The position numbers were made by a program, and so were the translations under genes. A stretch of DNA of 64,000 nucleotides from Chthonomonas sp. UBA2387 (GTDB lineage Bacteria; Armatimonadota; Fimbriimonadia; Fimbriimonadales; Fimbriimonadaceae): the NCBI GenBank assembly GCA_002343445.1, contig DDSP01000048.1, positions 5,086 through 69,085 on the forward strand, in the 5' to 3' direction. This document shows positions 1-8,883 of this stretch, one piece after another. The notes beneath the pieces were generated by a model. The model was not told the DNA's origin and did no database searches. It worked only from the letters and a program-made list of their open reading frames with translations. The first letter of the stretch is position 1. The number at the start of each line of letters is the position of its first letter.

Positions 1-381
1 GCCTCGCAGGACGGCTATGGCCCCGGCACGCTGACGTCGTTCTCGATCGTGCCCGACGGCACCATCGTGGGCATTTTCTCGAACGGCCAGACTCAGCCGC
101 TGGGCCGCGTCGCGACGGCCGTGTTCGCCAATCCCGGCGGCATGAACCAGGTTGGCGGCAACATGTTCACGTCCTCGGGCAACTCGGGCGATGCGCTGGT
201 CGGCGCACCGGGCTCTGCGGGCCAACCGGCGGTGTACTCGGGCTACCTCGAGACGAGCAACGTGGACCTCGGCTCCGAGTTCACCGACATGATCGTCACG
301 CAACGCGGCTACCAAGCCAACACGCGCGTCATCACGACGGCGGACGAGATGCTGCAGGAAGTGCTCTCGATCAAGCGCTGA
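1..381 (+). CDS. flgE: Flagellar hook protein FlgE, C-terminal part (cut by window edge)
   Basis: The frame is open from base 1, so only the last 126 residues are present. The end carries the conserved C-terminal block of flagellar hook/basal-body proteins: SNVDLGSEFTDMIV, QRGYQANTR, then TADEMLQEVLSIKR. This helix packs into the D0 core of the hook filament. The part before it (DGTIVGIFSNGQTQPLGRVA) matches the D1-proximal region of FlgE. FlgE polymerises outside the cell into the hook joining rod and filament. FlgF or FlgG share this C-terminus, but the preceding segment favours FlgE. The gene ends in a strong hairpin and converges on a minus-strand oxidoreductase. Confidence 0.88.
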   Translation, partial: ASQDGYGPGTLTSFSIVPDGTIVGIFSNGQTQPLGRVATAVFANPGGMNQVGGNMFTSSGNSGDALVGAPGSAGQPAVYSGYLETSNVDLGSEFTDMIVTQRGYQANTRVITTADEMLQEVLSIKR

Positions 382-404
382 TCCTCTCTCTGGGAGGCTT
401 TCTT

Positions 405-429
405 GCGGGCGGCCCGATGGGCCGCCCGC
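405..429. terminator. Hairpin terminator between convergent genes
   Basis: A perfect 11-bp GC stem (405-415 pairs with 419-429) encloses the 3-nt loop GAT. It lies 24 bp after the flgE stop and 13 bp beyond the end of the minus-strand oxidoreductase. It could stop transcription from both sides. Only a short T run (GTTT) follows on the plus strand, so efficiency is uncertain. Confidence 0.6.
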
Positions 430-442
430 TCGGCGTTTGGGG

Positions 443-1567
443 TCAACGGGGCACGGCTGCGGAGCGGCCGGTCTGGAGCGATTCGACGATGGCGCCCATG
501 AGCAGCACGGTCTCCAGGCCTTCCTCCAGATCGGGGCTGTTGGGCCGGTTGTTCAGCAGACACGACGCGAAGTAGTCGGTGTAGTTGCAGAACTCGCCGT
601 AGTGCATGCCCTTGAGTTCGTGGCGGTAGTAGTAGCCTGTCATGGCGTGGTGAAAGTCCTCCTCGACCTCGACCCCGTTCTCGTCGTGGCGGTTGAAGCG
701 CAGGTCGGGGTAGCGGGCGAGCGATGAGCCTTCGCTGCCCATGAGGAAGCACTCGATGAGCGCCCGGGCCTTGGGCAGTTCGTGGAACCCGTAGTTGCCC
801 AGGACTCGGCCGATCGCGCCGGACTCGGCCACCAATTGGGCGGAGATGGCGTCGGGCGTCTTCATGCCGAAGCGCTGGCCGAGCGCCGTCGTGGTGCCGT
901 AAGCGTGGACTTCGCGGATCGGGCCGAGGTACCAGCGGCACAGGTCCACGGGATGGCTGAGGCCGAGGTACGCCCAGTGGGTGGTGTCCACGGTCCAAGG
1001 GCTCTTCTCGTAGTACCAGTCCATGCGGTGGTTGTAGTGGGCGTCTACGACTTCGACGGCGCCGATGCGGCCCGCCTCGAATTCCTCGCGTTGGCGCTGG
1101 AACGGCTCGCCGAAGCGGGTGCTCTGGCCGACTTGGAGTCGTTTGCCCGACTTTCTTGCGGCCTCACGGATGCGGTCGGCTTGGGCGGGGTCGTTGACCA
1201 GCGGCTTGGTACAGATCACGTGCTTCCCTGCTTCGAACGCCGCGACGATCTGATCGGCATGGAGCGAATCGGGCGTGTAGATGGCCACGATGTCCACGTC
1301 CGGTCGGGCGAGCATTGCGGCGTAGTCGTCGGTCACCCACACGTGCGGCGCGGCGGCCAGCGCCGACTCCCGCTTCTCGGCCGAGAGGTCGCAACCCGCG
1401 ACGGCTCGGCATAGGCCCGAGGCGCGCAGGGCCACCAGCAGCGTGTGGCCCTCGTGCAACCCGACGATGCCGACGCCCAGTTTCCGATCTTCTGGCAGGG
1501 TCCCGTAGGAGCGCCGGTGGCCGACGGTGGGCAGGCCAGTGGGTTGGGAATCGGGGTGCAGCAGCAT
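443..1567 (-). CDS. Gfo/Idh/MocA family NAD(P)-dependent oxidoreductase
   Basis: A 374-residue cytoplasmic dehydrogenase-like protein. The N-terminal Rossmann fold is seen in LGVGIVGLHEGHT, and DIVAIYTPDSLHADQ is the second nucleotide-contact region. CTKPLVNDPAQA corresponds to the family EKP motif with the catalytic Lys. The C-terminal half (from about residue 120) is the substrate-binding beta-sheet domain, with the conserved HPVDLCRWYLG helix. Members oxidise or epimerise sugars, inositols and similar polyols; the substrate cannot be read here. The ATG at 1567 is preferred over a GTG at 1624, because the longer form adds a proline/arginine-rich lead that would invade the divergent promoter. 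It is transcribed away from the propeller gene at 1633. Confidence 0.85.
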   Translation of the reverse strand: MLLHPDSQPTGLPTVGHRRSYGTLPEDRKLGVGIVGLHEGHTLLVALRASGLCRAVAGCDLSAEKRESALAAAPHVWVTDDYAAMLARPDVDIVAIYTPDSLHADQIVAAFEAGKHVICTKPLVNDPAQADRIREAARKSGKRLQVGQSTRFGEPFQRQREEFEAGRIGAVEVVDAHYNHRMDWYYEKSPWTVDTTHWAYLGLSHPVDLCRWYLGPIREVHAYGTTTALGQRFGMKTPDAISAQLVAESGAIGRVLGNYGFHELPKARALIECFLMGSEGSSLARYPDLRFNRHDENGVEVEEDFHHAMTGYYYRHELKGMHYGEFCNYTDYFASCLLNNRPNSPDLEEGLETVLLMGAIVESLQTGRSAAVPR

Positions 1568-1632
1568 GCCCCGATTATCCCCACGCTCGGCGGGCAGGAA
1601 TCGGGCCCGTGCGTGTCCAATCACGAGAGATC

Positions 1633-4600
1633 ATGCGCAAGCGTCTCGCACTCGTCGTCTTGGCGGCAGCGGTTTTGTTGGCCCCGGTCGCCTCGCAGGT
1701 GTCGGCCCAAGTCCAATCGCCCGTTTTCGACGCCCTCCAGTGGCGGCTGGTGGGTCCGTTCCGGGGTGGGCGCTCGCTGGCCTGCGCGGGAAGCAAGGCT
1801 CGACCCAACGAGTACTACTTTGGGGCGACGGGCGGCGGCTTGTGGAAATCCACGGACAGCGGCGACAACTGGGAGTGCGTCTCCGACGGGTTTTTCACCG
1901 CAGCCTCGGTGGGAGCGGTGGCCATCGCCGAGAGCAACCCGGACATCGTCTACGCCGGGGGCGGCGAGAAGGACATCCGGGGCAACATCTCGCACGGCGA
2001 CGGGATGTACAAGACGACCGATGGCGGCAAGACCTGGACGCACATCGGGCTGCGCGACACCCAGACCATCTCTCGCATCGTCATCCACCCGGAGAATCCG
2101 GACGTGGTCTATGTGGCGGCTTTGGGCCACATTTACGGCCCGAACAAGGAGCGCGGCGTGTTCAAGACCACCGATGGCGGCAAGTCGTGGAATCAAATCC
2201 TGTTCGAATCCGAGCGAGCCGGCGCGATCGACATCGAGTTCGAGCCTGGCAATCCCGAGACGCTCTATGCCGCGACGTGGGAAGCGTGGCGCACTCCGTA
2301 CACGATGAACTCCGGCGGGCCGGGATGCAAGCTGTGGAAATCCACCAACGGCGGCGCGACGTGGAAAGACATCTCGCGCAACCCCGGATTGCCAGAGGGG
2401 GTGCTTGGCAAGATCGGCATCAGCGTCTCACCCGTCAACCCCAAGCGCGTGTGGGCGATCGTCGAAGCGCTTGAAGGCGGCGTGTTTCTCTCGGACGATG
2501 CCGGCGAGACGTTCACGCTGGTCAATCAGAACCGCAACTTCCGCCAGAGGGCTTGGTACTACACGCACATCGTGGCCGACACCGCCGATGTGGACACGGC
2601 CTACGTGCTCAACGTGAGCATGTACCGCACGCGCGATGGCGGCAAGACGTGGCAGACCGTCGGGACTCCGCACGCGGACAACCACGACCTTTGGATCGCG
2701 CCCGACGACCCCAAGCGCATGATCAACGCCAACGATGGCGGTGCGAACGTGTCGAAGGATAGTGGCGCAACTTGGACGGAGCAGGACATTCCGACGGCGC
2801 AGTTCTACCACGTCACCACCGACAACGCCTTTCCGTACCGCATCTATGGGGCGCAGCAGGACAACAGCACGATCCGCATCGCCAGCCGCACGACTGGTGG
2901 TCTCATCGGCCCAGACGCTTGGACGGGAACCGCTGGCGGCGAGAGCGGCTACATCGCCGTGAAGCCCGACGACCCCGAGATCGTGTTCGGCGGCAGCTAC
3001 GGCGGCTTGCTGGAGATGCTCAACCACCGCAATGGCGAGAGCCGCAACGTGAACCCTTGGCCGGACAACCCCATGGGTCATGGTGCGGCGGACCTCGTGC
3101 ACCGCATGCAGTGGACGTTCCCCATCGTGTTCTCGCCCCACAACGCGAACAAGCTCTACACGTGCTCGCAGCACGTCATGGTCAGCACCAACATGGGCGA
3201 AACGTGGAAGAAAATCAGCCCAGACTTGACTAGAAACGACAAGCGAACGATGGGCCCCAGCGGCGGGCCGATCACCAAGGACAACACGAGCGTCGAGTAC
3301 TACGGCACGGTGTTCGCGTTCGCCGAATCGCCCAAGGTGCCGGGCGTGTTGTGGGCGGGTTCAGACGATGGACTGGTGCACGTCTCGGTGGACGGCGGGG
3401 CGTCTTGGAAGAACGTCACGCCCAAGGGCATGCCGGAGTGGGGTCTGGTCAGCAGCGTGGAAGCGTCGCCCCACGACGCCGGCACGGCCTACATCGCCGT
3501 GGACAATCACGAGAACGACGACCACGCCCCGTACGTGTTTCGAACGTTCGACTTCGGCCAGAACTGGGAGCGTGTCGTCGAAGGGATCGCTCCGAACGCC
3601 TTCCTCCGCGTGGTTCGCGAGGATCCCGTGCGGCGAGGACTCCTCTTCGCCGGCACGGAGTTGGGCATCTTTGTGTCGTTCGATTCGGGCGATCATTGGC
3701 AGTCCATGCAGCGAAACTTGCCCGTTTCGCCGATCCACGACATCGCCATCAAGAACGCGGACGTGATCGTGGCGACCCACGGTCGTTCGTTCTGGGTGCT
3801 TGACGAGATTGGCCCGATGCGGAATCTGTATTCAGGCGACTCCGGCAGGGTGAAGCTGTTCCCCATTCCCGATGCCACGCGCAACTTCTTTGGCGGCGGC
3901 GGCTTCGGCGGCCGCGGCGGTCGCCCGCGCGGCGGGCCCGCGCCGGTGGGCGGTCAGAATCCGCCCTCGGGATTGCTGGCGACCTACGTGTTGCCCAAGG
4001 ATGCCCAGAAGGTCCAGTTCGAAGTGTTCGACCCGTGGGGCGAGAAGGTCCACACTCAGGAAGGGCCGAAGACCGCTGGAGCGCACCGCATCGCGATGTC
4101 GTTCCGCTATCCTTCGTTCCAGGGCTTCCCGGGGATGATCCTGTGGGCTGCTGGCGCGCGACCGATTCCCGCGCCTCCGGGCGAGTACCGCGTCGTGATG
4201 ACTGCCGATGGGGACGTGCAAGTCGAGACGTTCCGCCTGCGCAACTCGCCGAACAGCAGTGCGACAGAGGCCGACACGGTGGCCCAGTTCCTGTTCGCGA
4301 GGCGCATTTCGCAGCGCACGAACGACGCCAACGGCGCTGTGGTTAAGATCAGGGCCATCAAGCGCTCGATCGCTTCGGCCATCGAGAAGAACGGCGACCT
4401 GAAGGCCAAGGGCGAGGATCTGGCCGCGAAGCTCTCGGCGATCGAGGAAGAGATCTATCAGGTTCGGAACCAGAGCGGCCAGGACCCTCTCAACTACCCG
4501 ATCCGGTTGAACAACAAGATCGCTGCGCTTCTGGGCGTCGTGCTTCAAGGCGACTTCCGCCCGACCGATCAGGCGTACGAGGTGTTCGCGATGCTCGACC

Positions 4601-4728
4601 AGCAGCTTGCCGTGCAGTTGGCTGCTCTGGACGAACTGCTTGCCCATGCGGGTGCCGAGTTCAACGCGGAACTCAAGTCGCGCGGCCTGCCGCCTTTGGG
4701 CGATAATGCAGGCAATGTCGGTGGATAG
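1633..4728 (+). CDS. Secreted Asp-box (VPS10/BNR-type) beta-propeller protein
   Basis: A 1031-residue exported protein. The signal peptide (KRLALVVLAAAVLLAPVASQ) probably ends at VSAQ. At least ten Asp-box motifs of the S-x-D-x-G-x-T-W type follow, for example KSTDSGDNWE, KTTDGGKTW, STNGGATWK, STNMGETWKK, SVDGGASWK and SFDSGDHW. They build two multi-bladed propellers of the VPS10/sortilin-like 'glycosyl hydrolase' family. A glycine-rich linker (near residue 755, FFGGGGFGGRGGRPRGG) separates these from a C-terminal beta domain and helical tail. Enzymatic activity is unproven; such proteins are often annotated as glycosidases or sialidases by fold. The ATG at 1633 has GAGAG upstream and places the signal peptide correctly; earlier starts only add Arg/Pro-rich sequence. 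Confidence 0.85.
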   Translation: MRKRLALVVLAAAVLLAPVASQVSAQVQSPVFDALQWRLVGPFRGGRSLACAGSKARPNEYYFGATGGGLWKSTDSGDNWECVSDGFFTAASVGAVAIAESNPDIVYAGGGEKDIRGNISHGDGMYKTTDGGKTWTHIGLRDTQTISRIVIHPENPDVVYVAALGHIYGPNKERGVFKTTDGGKSWNQILFESERAGAIDIEFEPGNPETLYAATWEAWRTPYTMNSGGPGCKLWKSTNGGATWKDISRNPGLPEGVLGKIGISVSPVNPKRVWAIVEALEGGVFLSDDAGETFTLVNQNRNFRQRAWYYTHIVADTADVDTAYVLNVSMYRTRDGGKTWQTVGTPHADNHDLWIAPDDPKRMINANDGGANVSKDSGATWTEQDIPTAQFYHVTTDNAFPYRIYGAQQDNSTIRIASRTTGGLIGPDAWTGTAGGESGYIAVKPDDPEIVFGGSYGGLLEMLNHRNGESRNVNPWPDNPMGHGAADLVHRMQWTFPIVFSPHNANKLYTCSQHVMVSTNMGETWKKISPDLTRNDKRTMGPSGGPITKDNTSVEYYGTVFAFAESPKVPGVLWAGSDDGLVHVSVDGGASWKNVTPKGMPEWGLVSSVEASPHDAGTAYIAVDNHENDDHAPYVFRTFDFGQNWERVVEGIAPNAFLRVVREDPVRRGLLFAGTELGIFVSFDSGDHWQSMQRNLPVSPIHDIAIKNADVIVATHGRSFWVLDEIGPMRNLYSGDSGRVKLFPIPDATRNFFGGGGFGGRGGRPRGGPAPVGGQNPPSGLLATYVLPKDAQKVQFEVFDPWGEKVHTQEGPKTAGAHRIAMSFRYPSFQGFPGMILWAAGARPIPAPPGEYRVVMTADGDVQVETFRLRNSPNSSATEADTVAQFLFARRISQRTNDANGAVVKIRAIKRSIASAIEKNGDLKAKGEDLAAKLSAIEEEIYQVRNQSGQDPLNYPIRLNNKIAALLGVVLQGDFRPTDQAYEVFAMLDQQLAVQLAALDELLAHAGAEFNAELKSRGLPPLGDNAGNVGG

Positions 4729-5278
4729 ACACGGCGCGAAGCTGGGTGCGGACGGAGTTCAGGTTGTTCTGGGCTTCCGTTTGGTCGCCTTTGCGGGCAC
4801 CGATGCCATCGGGTCGGTGCTCGAGCGGTATCGCGAAGTCGTGTTTCGATTGGCCTACCACATCGTGCTCGACGCCGAATCCGCCCACGATGTGACTCAG
4901 GATGTGATGGTCCGGGCCGTGCGCTCGTTCGACAAGCTGAGTGTTCATCCCAACCCAGACCATTGGATCCGATGCGTCACGGTGCGCGCCGCGAGGAACT
5001 TCCTCCGAAAGGCAAAGCACACTCGGCGTTGGCGGGCGGACGCCAACGTCGAGACGTTGACGCCGCAGTCGGGCGACCCCGTGGACGATCTGGCGATGCG
5101 CGAAGTCTTGGCGACGCTTCCCGTGGACTTGAGAACCGTTCTTGCGCTGGCCGTCGGCGAGCAACTGAGCTATGCGGAAATCGCGTCGGCCACCGGCGTG
5201 CCGGTCGGCACCGTAGCCTCGCGGCTCAACGCCGCCAAGTCGGCTTTTCGCGAACGATGGGAGGCTCGGGAAGCGTGA
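4715..5278 (+). CDS. ECF-type RNA polymerase sigma factor
   Basis: A 187-residue sigma-70 family factor. Region 2 (about residues 34-90) has the signature VLERYREVVFRLAYHI and AHDVTQDVMVRAVRSFDKL. Region 4 (about 130-183) has LPVDLRTVLALAVGEQLSYAEIA-type sequence followed by the helix-turn-helix GVPVGTVASRLNAAKSAF. Region 3 is absent, as in ECF factors. The start overlaps the upstream propeller gene by 14 bp. GATAAT at 4702-4707 ends 7 bp before the ATG, suggesting its own leaderless promoter. It overlaps the next membrane-protein gene by GTGA, so that small protein is a natural anti-sigma candidate (inference). No classical zinc-binding ZAS motif is visible downstream. Confidence 0.88.
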   Translation: MSVDRHGAKLGADGVQVVLGFRLVAFAGTDAIGSVLERYREVVFRLAYHIVLDAESAHDVTQDVMVRAVRSFDKLSVHPNPDHWIRCVTVRAARNFLRKAKHTRRWRADANVETLTPQSGDPVDDLAMREVLATLPVDLRTVLALAVGEQLSYAEIASATGVPVGTVASRLNAAKSAFRERWEAREA

Positions 5279-5529
5279 GCGACCCTTTCAATGAGTACCG
5301 CCGCTCTTACACCGGCGCCGTGCCGACGTTGCGGCAGACCCGGCTGATTCGTTGCGCCGTGATGCGGCGGCAATGGCGTGCCGAACTCGTTGGGTTGAGC
5401 ATCGGCTTGGGGCTCATTGTGTTTATGATCACCCTTGGGTTCCTGTCCACATCCGCCACAGAGCAGCAGGCCACGGGGGTGCCGAGGGAGTGGGTCGAAT
5501 CGGTTGGCGGGAGCGAGGCCCATGAGTGA
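5275..5529 (+). CDS. Small single-pass membrane protein coupled to the sigma factor
   Basis: An 84-residue protein starting at a GTG that overlaps the sigma factor stop (GTGA), with GGGAGGCTCGGGAAG just upstream as a ribosome-binding region. A basic N-terminal segment (about 1-40, rich in Arg) is followed by one hydrophobic helix (about 42-63, LVGLSIGLGLIVFMITLGFL) and a short acidic tail (GVPREWVESVGGSEAHE). The layout, a cytoplasmic domain of about 40 residues plus one transmembrane segment, resembles minimal anti-sigma factors, but I recognise no anti-sigma motif. Function unknown. Its stop overlaps the next gene's GTG by 4 bp, so the three genes are translationally coupled. Confidence 0.7.
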   Translation: MSDPFNEYRRSYTGAVPTLRQTRLIRCAVMRRQWRAELVGLSIGLGLIVFMITLGFLSTSATEQQATGVPREWVESVGGSEAHE

Positions 5530-7073
5530 GTAGGCGGTGGCGTCAGCGCGCTGCGATTCTGGTCGCGTTCGCTTTTGTGCCGCTAGCGCTGGGCATCGCC
5601 GCTTTTCCGGGCGCTTACTGGGTGATCCGCCTGCACAGCGCGTTGTTGTTCGGGATGGAGGCTGTGGACACGGGGATCGCCGAGGCAGACGATCGAGACC
5701 GCTTGGCCGCCTATCTTGCCGAGGCCGAGAGGGGCGGCGACTTGGCGTGGGTGTTGTCCAGAGTCTCGCAGCTAAAGCTGAGTTCCGAGGACACGCGGGC
5801 GGTCGCGGCTGTGCTCGGTCGGCGCTTCACGGCCATAGGCGTCCACCTCAAGCACCCGGGTCAGCAGGCGGAGGTCGCGGAGCATTTGGAGTATCTGGCC
5901 CTCCGAGGTTTGGGCACGGAGGGTGCGAACAGCTACTTTTCGATGCTGATGGCGATCTCGGCTGCGTTGCTGGGGGATCGCCCGCTTCTCTTTGCTTCGT
6001 TGGATCACGTGCGCACCAACGCGGCCTACCGGGACTATGCCAGTTTCGAGCCGGCGGTGCTGCAGCAATGGCAGCTCAAGCGCACCGGTTATCTTGGAGA
6101 GCGCATGGGTGCGCCCTATTCGGCCGAATCGGTCGAACTTGGCCATTTCGAGGGTCTTCGCCTAGTGGCCTCGAGGGTCGCCGAGTCCGATGCGCCGACG
6201 GCGGCCCCGGTCGCGCTGCTCTCGCTGACCCAACGGATTTTCGACAATTCGCGTTACGGTTCCGAGATACGCGGTTGCGACCGCACGCTGTCGGCGCTGG
6301 CGGTCGCTGAAAACGGTCCCAGGGGGTTGGAGGTCGCGTCTCGGGCGTTTCGCCACGAATTGGATCCTGTCTCTCGCGATGGGTATCTCAGGGCGACACT
6401 TGCCTTGTCTGACCGCCTGGCGAGGTCGAACGCTGCGTTGAACGAGTTGATGCACGAGCGCCCCATCGAGGAGGCGGGGCAGTTGTCGGGGTCTCGCCGT
6501 CGCGCATTGGGGCTGCTGATGGTTTTGGGTGCCCTGTGCGCGGTCGGGATATCGTGGCCGCTCCGCTGGGCGCACGGAGCCAGCACCGCAGCGGGTTCCA
6601 GAATGGCGTCGGCGGCCAGCGTGGCTGCTCTTTGTCTCTGGCTGGGCGCCACGCTCCGGTGGCATCCCGTCTTGGCGATGCTGGGCGTCGTCGTAGCGGC
6701 GGAGGGCTTGCTCCGGGCGCGGCGGTTGGGGGCGCCTGCGCTGTGCGCCGTGGCCATTCTGAGTTTGGGCGCTGGTTCGGCAACCGTGTTTGGGTCGTGG
6801 TCGTCTACCGTCGAACCCTGGCTCTCGGTCGCCTTAGGGGTCCCATTCGTGTTGGTCGGCGCGGGGGCGCTGTCGCAAATCGCCAAAGGCCAACGGGCGA
6901 TGGCGTGGGTACCTCTGACCGTGGCCGTCGCGGGTTACACATTTGCGGTGGGCCAGGAACTTCGGGACAACGCGGCGTTCGCGGCGATGCGATCGGGCTG
7001 GCGGTACGACGTGATGATGGCCAAGCGATCGGGAGATGCGCCCGCGCCGTCAGCCGATCGGCAAGTCGGCTGA
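5526..7073 (+). CDS. Multi-pass membrane protein of unknown function, sigma-factor operon
   Basis: A 515-residue protein beginning with GTG inside the preceding stop. One transmembrane helix sits at the N-terminus (about 8-33, ILVAFAFVPLALGIAAF). A large helical, probably extracytoplasmic domain follows (about 40-310; segments such as DRDRLAAYLAEAERGGDLAW recall alpha-solenoid repeats). The C-terminal third carries five or six hydrophobic helices (for example GLLMVLGALCAVGI, VAALCLWLGATLRW, LSVALGVPFVLVGAGAL). No family is recognised. The architecture suits a sensor or transporter-like partner that controls the coupled ECF sigma factor, which is inference from operon position. The 3' end overlaps the convergent histidine kinase gene by 24 bp. 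Confidence 0.65.
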   Translation: MSRRWRQRAAILVAFAFVPLALGIAAFPGAYWVIRLHSALLFGMEAVDTGIAEADDRDRLAAYLAEAERGGDLAWVLSRVSQLKLSSEDTRAVAAVLGRRFTAIGVHLKHPGQQAEVAEHLEYLALRGLGTEGANSYFSMLMAISAALLGDRPLLFASLDHVRTNAAYRDYASFEPAVLQQWQLKRTGYLGERMGAPYSAESVELGHFEGLRLVASRVAESDAPTAAPVALLSLTQRIFDNSRYGSEIRGCDRTLSALAVAENGPRGLEVASRAFRHELDPVSRDGYLRATLALSDRLARSNAALNELMHERPIEEAGQLSGSRRRALGLLMVLGALCAVGISWPLRWAHGASTAAGSRMASAASVAALCLWLGATLRWHPVLAMLGVVVAAEGLLRARRLGAPALCAVAILSLGAGSATVFGSWSSTVEPWLSVALGVPFVLVGAGALSQIAKGQRAMAWVPLTVAVAGYTFAVGQELRDNAAFAAMRSGWRYDVMMAKRSGDAPAPSADRQVG

Positions 7074-8297
7074 GAATCGGCTGCCCCGGTTGAGTTCGCT
7101 TTCGACCGCAACGGACCCGCCGTGAGCTTCCACGATATGCCGCACGATGCTCAAGCCGAGGCCGGTGCCGCCGCTCTGCCGCGAACGGGCCCGGTCTACG
7201 CGGTAGAAGCGCTCGAACACGCGTTCGAGATGTTCGGAGGCGATGCCGACGCCCGTGTCCTCCACGACCAACCTGGCCCGTTGGGCATCCGAGGAGAGCG
7301 ACACTTTCACACCCCCTTCCTGCGTGTACTTGATCGCGTTGTCCACGAGGTTCCAAACGACCTGGGCGATCTGGGCCGGGTTGGCCTGAATGGTCAGCGT
7401 TTGGGGCCCGTCGTATTCGAGACGTAGGCCCTTGTCCGTCGCGACGATTTGGAGGTTGGCCATGACGTCGCGCACCACGGTGCCGAGGTCGCAGTCTTGC
7501 TTGCGCACGGGGTTGCTTTCGGCCGCGCTCAGAATGAGCAAGTCGTTCGAGATGAGGCTCAGGCGATCCACCTCGGCGATGATGCGTTGCAGGTAGCGCT
7601 CCTCGGTGGCCTCGTCGAGTTCGGGATCGTCTCGCATGGTCTCGGCCATCGCGCGGATGACCGTGAGCGGTGTGCGCAGTTCGTGGGAGACGTTGGCGAC
7701 GAAATCGGCGCGCATGCGCTCCAGCTTCCGCAGGTGGGTGATGTCCGCGATGGTGATGACGGTGCGGTTTTCGAGATCGGGGTCGCGCCAGGCGCTGACC
7801 ATGGCGATCCGCTCGTCCGGGTAGCGAAACGGCAGCTCGGCACGGTGAATGCCCCCTTCGGCGAGTGCCGACTGGACGAATTGCTCCAGTTCGTGCGAGA
7901 GCGTCACTTCGATCAGCCCCCTGCCTTCTGGACCTTCCAGCCGGAACATTTCGCGAGCGGCTCGGTTGACGAAGCGCAGCACCATGCGGTCGTCGCAGAT
8001 GAGCAGGGCCACGTCCAAGCCGTCTGCGAGCGAGTCCACGGCCCTGACTTGGAGGGCGAGCTGACCTTGCAGTTCCTGGATACGGGTGCGGAGCAATGCG
8101 CCTTCGCGTCTGCGTCGCTGGGCGGCACGGCCGGTCTGGACGAACCGCGCCGCCGTCGCTCCGGCGGCAGCCAGGCCTACGAACCCCAGGGCGGCATCGC
8201 CACGAGCGGCATGGGAGCCTCCGACCCAAGCGAGCGCGCCGACGAGCGTCCAGTCGGCAAACTGGATCAGGCGCGCGCGGACGGTCGTGGCCTCCAC
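7050..8297 (-). CDS. Sensor histidine kinase (PhoR/WalK-like, PAS domain)
   Basis: About 415 residues. Hydrophobic segments near the N-terminus (DWTLVGALAWVGG; ALGFVGLAAAGATAARF) suggest membrane anchoring. A PAS-like domain follows (ALLICDDRMVLRFVNRAA), then the H-box FVANVSHELRTPLT with the phospho-accepting His, the N-box NLVDNAIKY, the G1 box DTGVGI, the F-box ERFYR and the G2 box GGTGLGLSI. All catalytic motifs are intact. No response regulator is adjacent, so its partner is elsewhere. The start is uncertain: a GTG at 8297 leaves a 55-bp gap to divergent hslV, whereas the longer reading from 8405 would run into the hslV coding region and is disfavoured. Confidence 0.88.
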   Translation of the reverse strand: MEATTVRARLIQFADWTLVGALAWVGGSHAARGDAALGFVGLAAAGATAARFVQTGRAAQRRRREGALLRTRIQELQGQLALQVRAVDSLADGLDVALLICDDRMVLRFVNRAAREMFRLEGPEGRGLIEVTLSHELEQFVQSALAEGGIHRAELPFRYPDERIAMVSAWRDPDLENRTVITIADITHLRKLERMRADFVANVSHELRTPLTVIRAMAETMRDDPELDEATEERYLQRIIAEVDRLSLISNDLLILSAAESNPVRKQDCDLGTVVRDVMANLQIVATDKGLRLEYDGPQTLTIQANPAQIAQVVWNLVDNAIKYTQEGGVKVSLSSDAQRARLVVEDTGVGIASEHLERVFERFYRVDRARSRQSGGTGLGLSIVRHIVEAHGGSVAVESELNRGSRFSADLPIG

Positions 8298-8352
8298 GGT
8301 ACAAGAGACGATGAAGAACCGCTGGAAGATCGTCGCGAGTAAACTCGGCGCG

Positions 8353-8883
8353 ATGATCCGCTCCACCACGGTCGTCGGGGTCCGTCGGAACGGGCGCACC
8401 GCCATCGCGGCGGACGGTCAGGTGACCCTCGGCGAGTCCACGATTTTGAAGCACACGGCACGCAAGGTTCGCCGCCTCAGCGCTGGAAACGTCGTGTGCG
8501 GCTTTGCGGGAAGCGTGGCCGACGCCCAAGCCCTGCAGGATCGGTTCGAGACCAAACTCGACGCGTACAAAGACCTACGTCGCGCCGCCGTCGAGTTCGC
8601 GAAAGAGTGGCGGACCGACCGGATGCTCCGGCAACTCAACGCGATGATGATCGTGGCCGACGCCTCGACCATGCTCATCGTGGGTGGGGATGGCAACGTC
8701 ATCGAGCCCGACGATGGGGTGGCTGGGATCGGTTCCGGGGGTCCGTTCGGGATGGCCGCGGCGCGGGCGCTGGTCCGCAACACCGAGATGGACGCGGAAG
8801 GCATCGCCCGCGAAGCGCTCAGCGTGGCCGCTTCGATCTGCGTGTACACCAACGACTCGATCACGCTCGAGGTGGTCGAGTGA
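8353..8883 (+). CDS. hslV: ATP-dependent protease subunit HslV (ClpQ)
   Basis: A 176-residue proteasome-like threonine peptidase. The sequence MIRSTTVVGVRRNGRTAIA predicts removal of the first four residues to expose the catalytic Thr, as in HslV. DGQVTLG, KVRRL, GFAGSVADA, the EWRTDRMLR segment and GIGSGGPFGMAAARAL are all family hallmarks. It normally forms a double hexamer capped by the HslU unfoldase. No hslU lies in this window, although the two are usually adjacent. The ATG at 8353 is chosen because it fits the HslV N-terminus and because TAAACT (8340-8345) ends 7 bp upstream, a probable -10 box. Its stop overlaps glnB by GTGA. Confidence 0.95.
   Translation: MIRSTTVVGVRRNGRTAIAADGQVTLGESTILKHTARKVRRLSAGNVVCGFAGSVADAQALQDRFETKLDAYKDLRRAAVEFAKEWRTDRMLRQLNAMMIVADASTMLIVGGDGNVIEPDDGVAGIGSGGPFGMAAARALVRNTEMDAEGIAREALSVAASICVYTNDSITLEVVE

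Noticed and set aside
1315..1632. In-frame N-terminal extension of the Asp-box propeller protein
   Set aside because: The extension is Arg/Pro-rich and antisense to the divergent oxidoreductase; the ATG at 1633 gives a proper signal peptide.
7050..8405. Longer histidine kinase starting at 8405
   Set aside because: It would overlap hslV by about 50 bp on the opposite strand and remove the divergent promoter; the shorter GTG start leaves a normal intergenic gap.
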